The notes beneath the pieces are model-generated. The model was not told the origin of the DNA and did no database searches. It was given only the letters and a program-made list of their open reading frames with translations. 7,504 nt of DNA from Nanobdellota archaeon (GTDB taxonomy: Archaea; Nanobdellota; Nanobdellia; Pacearchaeales; GW2011-AR1). This document shows positions 5,656-7,504 of the stretch, piece after piece (position 1 is the stretch's first letter; the number at the start of each line of letters is the position of its first letter). The stretch is from assembly GCA_018829425.1 (NCBI GenBank), contig JAHJUA010000099.1, positions 1 through 7,504 of the forward strand, read 5' to 3'. A program made the translations under genes and the position numbers.

Positions 5656-5682
5656 GGAAAACCCGGGATTTATTTGGAGTGA
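5656..5682 (+). repeat. direct repeat copy 2: displaced leuS 3' end
   Basis: This 27-nt block encodes GKPGIYLE and a TGA stop, as at the end of leuS, 852 nt downstream of the original. The sequence just upstream does not resemble leuS, so only the extreme 3' end is present. The repeat brackets the 225-aa gene. Its TGA overlaps a GTG (5679-5681) that opens the reading frame of the following membrane protein. Confidence 0.8.
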
Positions 5683-5706
5683 CTTACTGTTTGGATAATA
5701 TAAATT

Positions 5707-5714
5707 CTTATAAG
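5707..5714 (+). promoter_or_regulatory. TATA box for the 88-aa membrane protein
   Basis: CTTATAAG is centred 25.5 nt upstream of ATG 5736. It lies inside the longer frame opened by GTG 5679 and is the main reason for preferring the ATG start. Confidence 0.65.
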
Positions 5715-5735
5715 TCAGTCTTCCTCCAGAAATTA

Positions 5736-6002
5736 ATGAATAATCCTTTTAGTGATGTTATAAACATCTTCTTTGGGATACTTTCTTTTTTCGCTATTGT
5801 TTCTGGATTTCTAGTTGAGGAATATCGGGTTTTGTTTTGGAGTGTTGGCTCTGCCTTATTAATTGTTGTGCTCTTGGGTTATTATATTTTTGATAGCAGA
5901 AACAAAATAAATTTCCTTATTAATAGATTCAATAAAATAGAGGAATCTTTAAATATTTACAATCGTTTGAATAAATTAGAATTAGAAGTGTTTAAAAAAT
6001 GA
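5736..6002 (+). CDS. small two-helix membrane protein, function unknown
   Basis: This 88-aa protein has two hydrophobic helices, about residues 8-26 and 33-52, separated by a short charged loop (VEEYR), followed by a C-terminal segment with heptad-like Leu/Ile spacing (residues 58-86) that may form a coiled coil. Most of the tail is probably cytoplasmic. The ATG at 5736 is chosen because the TATA box at 5707-5714 has the spacing seen throughout the window; a GTG at 5679 would add 19 residues. The stop codon overlaps the start of the 29-aa ORF as ATGA, so the two are likely co-transcribed and translationally coupled. The closest guess is a small membrane scaffold; I recognise no family. Confidence 0.7.
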   Translation: MNNPFSDVINIFFGILSFFAIVSGFLVEEYRVLFWSVGSALLIVVLLGYYIFDSRNKINFLINRFNKIEESLNIYNRLNKLELEVFKK

Positions 6003-6088
6003 AAAGAGCTCAAATAAGTTTTATTGATATAATAAAAGTCGGGTTAGCAGCGATTTTGATTTATGCTCTTATCAAATCTTTCTCTTAG
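5999..6088 (+). CDS. 29-aa membrane microprotein coupled to the 88-aa protein
   Basis: This short frame starts in the ATGA that ends the 88-aa gene and stops at TAG 6086-6088, just before the TATA box of the next gene. It encodes a basic N terminus (MKRAQ) followed by one hydrophobic helix (about residues 7-26) and a short polar end, which is the make-up of a real membrane microprotein. It fills nearly all of the gap to the next promoter and has no promoter of its own. Start/stop overlap suggests translation by re-initiation after the 88-aa gene, and a partnership in the membrane. Function is unknown. Confidence 0.6.
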   Translation: MKRAQISFIDIIKVGLAAILIYALIKSFS

Positions 6089-6097
6089 GCAGATAGC

Positions 6098-6106
6098 TTT
6101 TTATAA
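6098..6106 (+). promoter_or_regulatory. TATA box for the transglutaminase-like protein
   Basis: TTTTTATAA is centred about 25 nt upstream of ATG 6127. The transcript is probably leaderless. Confidence 0.7.
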
Positions 6107-6126
6107 TTTCTTTTCTAATATTTCCC

Positions 6127-7272
6127 ATGGGAAGAAAGAGAGGTGTTAGTGCTTACGGGCCAGAGGATTCTTATTCTTCAAGTCAAATGGGTTCATCTCG
6201 GGGAATTATGGGATTCATTCAGTCGATTCAGCCCGCTTACATTTTAATCGCCTTCGTCGCTATTTTTATCTTAACCCTCCTTTCAGCATATATAGCTTCG
6301 ATGGGCTCAACATTTAATGAAGTTCCTACTTGTGGCGACGGAACTTTTTACAATACTTGTTCTTTAGACAAACCATATTATTGTGAGAACGGAGTTTTGA
6401 TTGAAAAGGCATCTGTTTGCGGTTGCTTGAATGGAAATTATTTTGGGAATATTAGCCTTGTGAAACAAAATGAATCGTGCGTCTTGCCCTTGGATACAAA
6501 TCCCTATGACCTTGAACTTAGATACACTCTTCACGGAGAGGAAGGAAAGATTGATTTTACTGTTTATGAAGGGGTTCAAGAACATGTTTCCGAAATACCG
6601 AGAGATCTCTATTACATTGATTCTGAGATTCCGTTTAGGAAAGATTTCAAAATTAAAAGCATCAGCGACGAAGTTCAAGGATTTAATTTGCTTCACCTTG
6701 TTAAGAAAATTCAGAATTTAGCGCCAGGAGATAAAGTTGACCAGGCGAGAATTGCCGTTAGTGTAGTTCAAAACATTCCTTACGGTGCCTCGAACAAAAC
6801 TATTTCTATTAGCGGAAATGAAATTAATTATTCGAGATATCCTTACGAAGTGCTTTATGAGTTTGAAGGAATTTGCGGGGAGAAGTCGAGTTTGATGACG
6901 GCTTTATTAAAAGAAATAGGGTATGGCACTGTGATATTTTATTTTTCTGATGAGAACCATGAAGCAGCAGGGATTAAGTGTCCTGTTGAAAAGAGTTTTT
7001 ACGGCAGCGGATTTTGCTTTGTTGAATCTGGGGGACCCTCGATAATCTCTGATAGTTCCATGGAATTTGTCGGAGGTGTGAAACTTGTTTCCGTTCCGCA
7101 AGTGATGCTTATTTCAGAAGGAATATCTTTGCCTAAAGGAATAGAAGAATATGGTGATGCAAAGACAATTTCAGATATAAGGAATAAAAATATTATGGGA
7201 TATTTGAAGTTCTGGAGATATAATAATATCGCCGAGAAATATAATCTCGATGGAACTTATGAGTTGGATTGA
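6127..7272 (+). CDS. membrane-anchored transglutaminase-like protein
   Basis: This 381-aa protein has a Ser/Gly-rich cytoplasmic N terminus (1-35), one transmembrane anchor (about 37-58) and a large domain probably outside the cell. Residues 69-118 hold six Cys (69, 78, 86, 98, 100, 118), suggesting a disulfide-bonded or metal-binding knot. The transglutaminase-like fold follows: the candidate nucleophile Cys250 heads a helix in EGICGEKSSLMTALL, His278 is in DENHEAAGI, and an acidic residue, probably Glu300 in CFVESGG, could complete the triad. The superfamily includes cysteine proteases and crosslinking or amidase enzymes, so the actual reaction (peptide cleavage, crosslinking or cell-envelope modification) is not settled. 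Cys285 and Cys297 may form another disulfide. The tail is 80 residues of unassigned sequence. A TATA box 25 nt upstream supports the start. Confidence 0.85.
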   Translation: MGRKRGVSAYGPEDSYSSSQMGSSRGIMGFIQSIQPAYILIAFVAIFILTLLSAYIASMGSTFNEVPTCGDGTFYNTCSLDKPYYCENGVLIEKASVCGCLNGNYFGNISLVKQNESCVLPLDTNPYDLELRYTLHGEEGKIDFTVYEGVQEHVSEIPRDLYYIDSEIPFRKDFKIKSISDEVQGFNLLHLVKKIQNLAPGDKVDQARIAVSVVQNIPYGASNKTISISGNEINYSRYPYEVLYEFEGICGEKSSLMTALLKEIGYGTVIFYFSDENHEAAGIKCPVEKSFYGSGFCFVESGGPSIISDSSMEFVGGVKLVSVPQVMLISEGISLPKGIEEYGDAKTISDIRNKNIMGYLKFWRYNNIAEKYNLDGTYELD

Positions 7273-7346
7273 TTGCCCCGCTCGCCCAACCCTTGGAGGA
7301 AATGGGAATTTGCGCGCCTTCGCTACTCCCGACTTCGCTCGCGATT

Positions 7347-7365
7347 GTTTTGTTCCGAACCAAAC
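7347..7365. repeat. imperfect 19-nt palindrome
   Basis: GTTTTGTTC and GAACCAAAC are mirror complements around C7356, with one mismatched pair. It could be a dimeric protein-binding site or part of a repeat unit; no adjacent promoter is visible. Confidence 0.35.
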
Positions 7366-7439
7366 TCCGTTAAGGTTCTCCACTAAAAAATTAATGCTGG
7401 AATTTAATGAATCATCATCACAGTTATTTATGTTAATAC

Positions 7440-7452
7440 GGCGCGGAGCGCC
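7440..7452 (+). repeat. perfect 5-bp G/C hairpin
   Basis: GGCGC and GCGCC flank a GGA loop, followed by TTT. It resembles a small terminator-like hairpin but lies 167 nt after the last stop codon, so its role is unclear. Confidence 0.45.
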
Positions 7453-7468
7453 TTTAATTCTAGAAGGT

Positions 7469-7479
7469 GAGCGTAGCGA
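7469..7479 (+). repeat. GAGCGTAGCGA motif, copy 2
   Basis: The second copy of the 11-mer at 299-309. The shared match does not clearly extend beyond the 11 bases. Confidence 0.4.
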
Positions 7480-7504
7480 CGGCAAATTTAATTAAAGATT
7501 CGGG

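Larger units (their letters stand above)
7273..7504. other. gene-free region with palindromes and G/C-rich repeat-like sequence
   Basis: No convincing gene is seen in these 232 nt. The only plus-strand frame overlaps the preceding gene's end and its composition is unlike the neighbours. The region is richer in G/C than the genes and contains an imperfect 19-nt palindrome (7347-7365), a perfect hairpin (7440-7452), TTCGCT-type motifs (7319-7341), and the 11-mer GAGCGTAGCGA (7469-7479) that also occurs at 299-309. It looks like dispersed intergenic repeat material. Confidence 0.5.

Noticed and set aside
5645..5698. 17-codon ATG frame over the displaced leuS tail
   Set aside because: It is in a different frame from the conserved GKPGIYLE codons, and its ATG is only about 16 nt from the nearest TATA-like box.
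7171..7485. 104-aa minus-strand ORF at the 3' end
   Set aside because: It overlaps the coding end of the transglutaminase-like gene and the repeat-like region, with no promoter support.
7250..7495. 81-aa ORF at the 3' end on the plus strand
   Set aside because: It overlaps the end of the transglutaminase-like gene, has no TATA box at the usual distance, and spans repeat-like palindromic DNA. Its composition differs from the real genes.

Overview
The window looks like a stretch of a small archaeal genome. The evidence is a tRNA gene with a canonical bulge-helix-bulge intron, an archaeal tRNA-splicing endonuclease (EndA), ribosomal protein S17e, and a TATA box about 25-27 nt upstream of almost every start codon with essentially no 5' leader. 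The A/T-rich, densely packed genes, the bacterial-type leucyl-tRNA synthetase and the many small membrane proteins suggest a DPANN archaeon (Pacearchaeota/Woesearchaeota-like). That placement is inference.

Layout. At 16-140 lies tRNA(CAT) with a 52-nt intron, followed by a ~190-nt zone of broken copies of the tRNA's 3' end. A 70-aa one-helix membrane protein (+, 361-573) ends stop-to-stop against rps17e (-, 574-774). Upstream of rps17e on the minus strand are a 300-aa winged-helix protein (809-1711) and endA (1764-2288). endA is divergent from leuS (+, 2341-4830), and the two share one TATA box placed exactly midway between their start codons. Downstream of leuS on the plus strand are an unrecognised 225-aa soluble protein (4896-5573), a copy of the last codons of leuS (5656-5682), an 88-aa two-helix membrane protein (5736-6002), a 29-aa microprotein overlapping it by ATGA (5999-6088), and a 381-aa membrane-anchored transglutaminase-like protein (6127-7272). 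The last ~230 nt (7273-7504) hold no convincing gene but have G/C-rich palindromes.

How the parts fit. Most recognisable genes serve translation: a tRNA needing splicing, the enzyme that splices it, a ribosomal protein and a tRNA synthetase. The shared endA/leuS promoter ties tRNA splicing to aminoacylation. The right-hand part is more accessory: a gene bracketed by a duplicated leuS 3' end, two tiny membrane proteins that look translationally coupled, and a surface transglutaminase-like protein. I see no complete mobile element, CRISPR array or defence system. The most unusual signals are the duplicated leuS tail with only synonymous differences, the symmetric bidirectional promoter, and the decayed tRNA-tail repeats.
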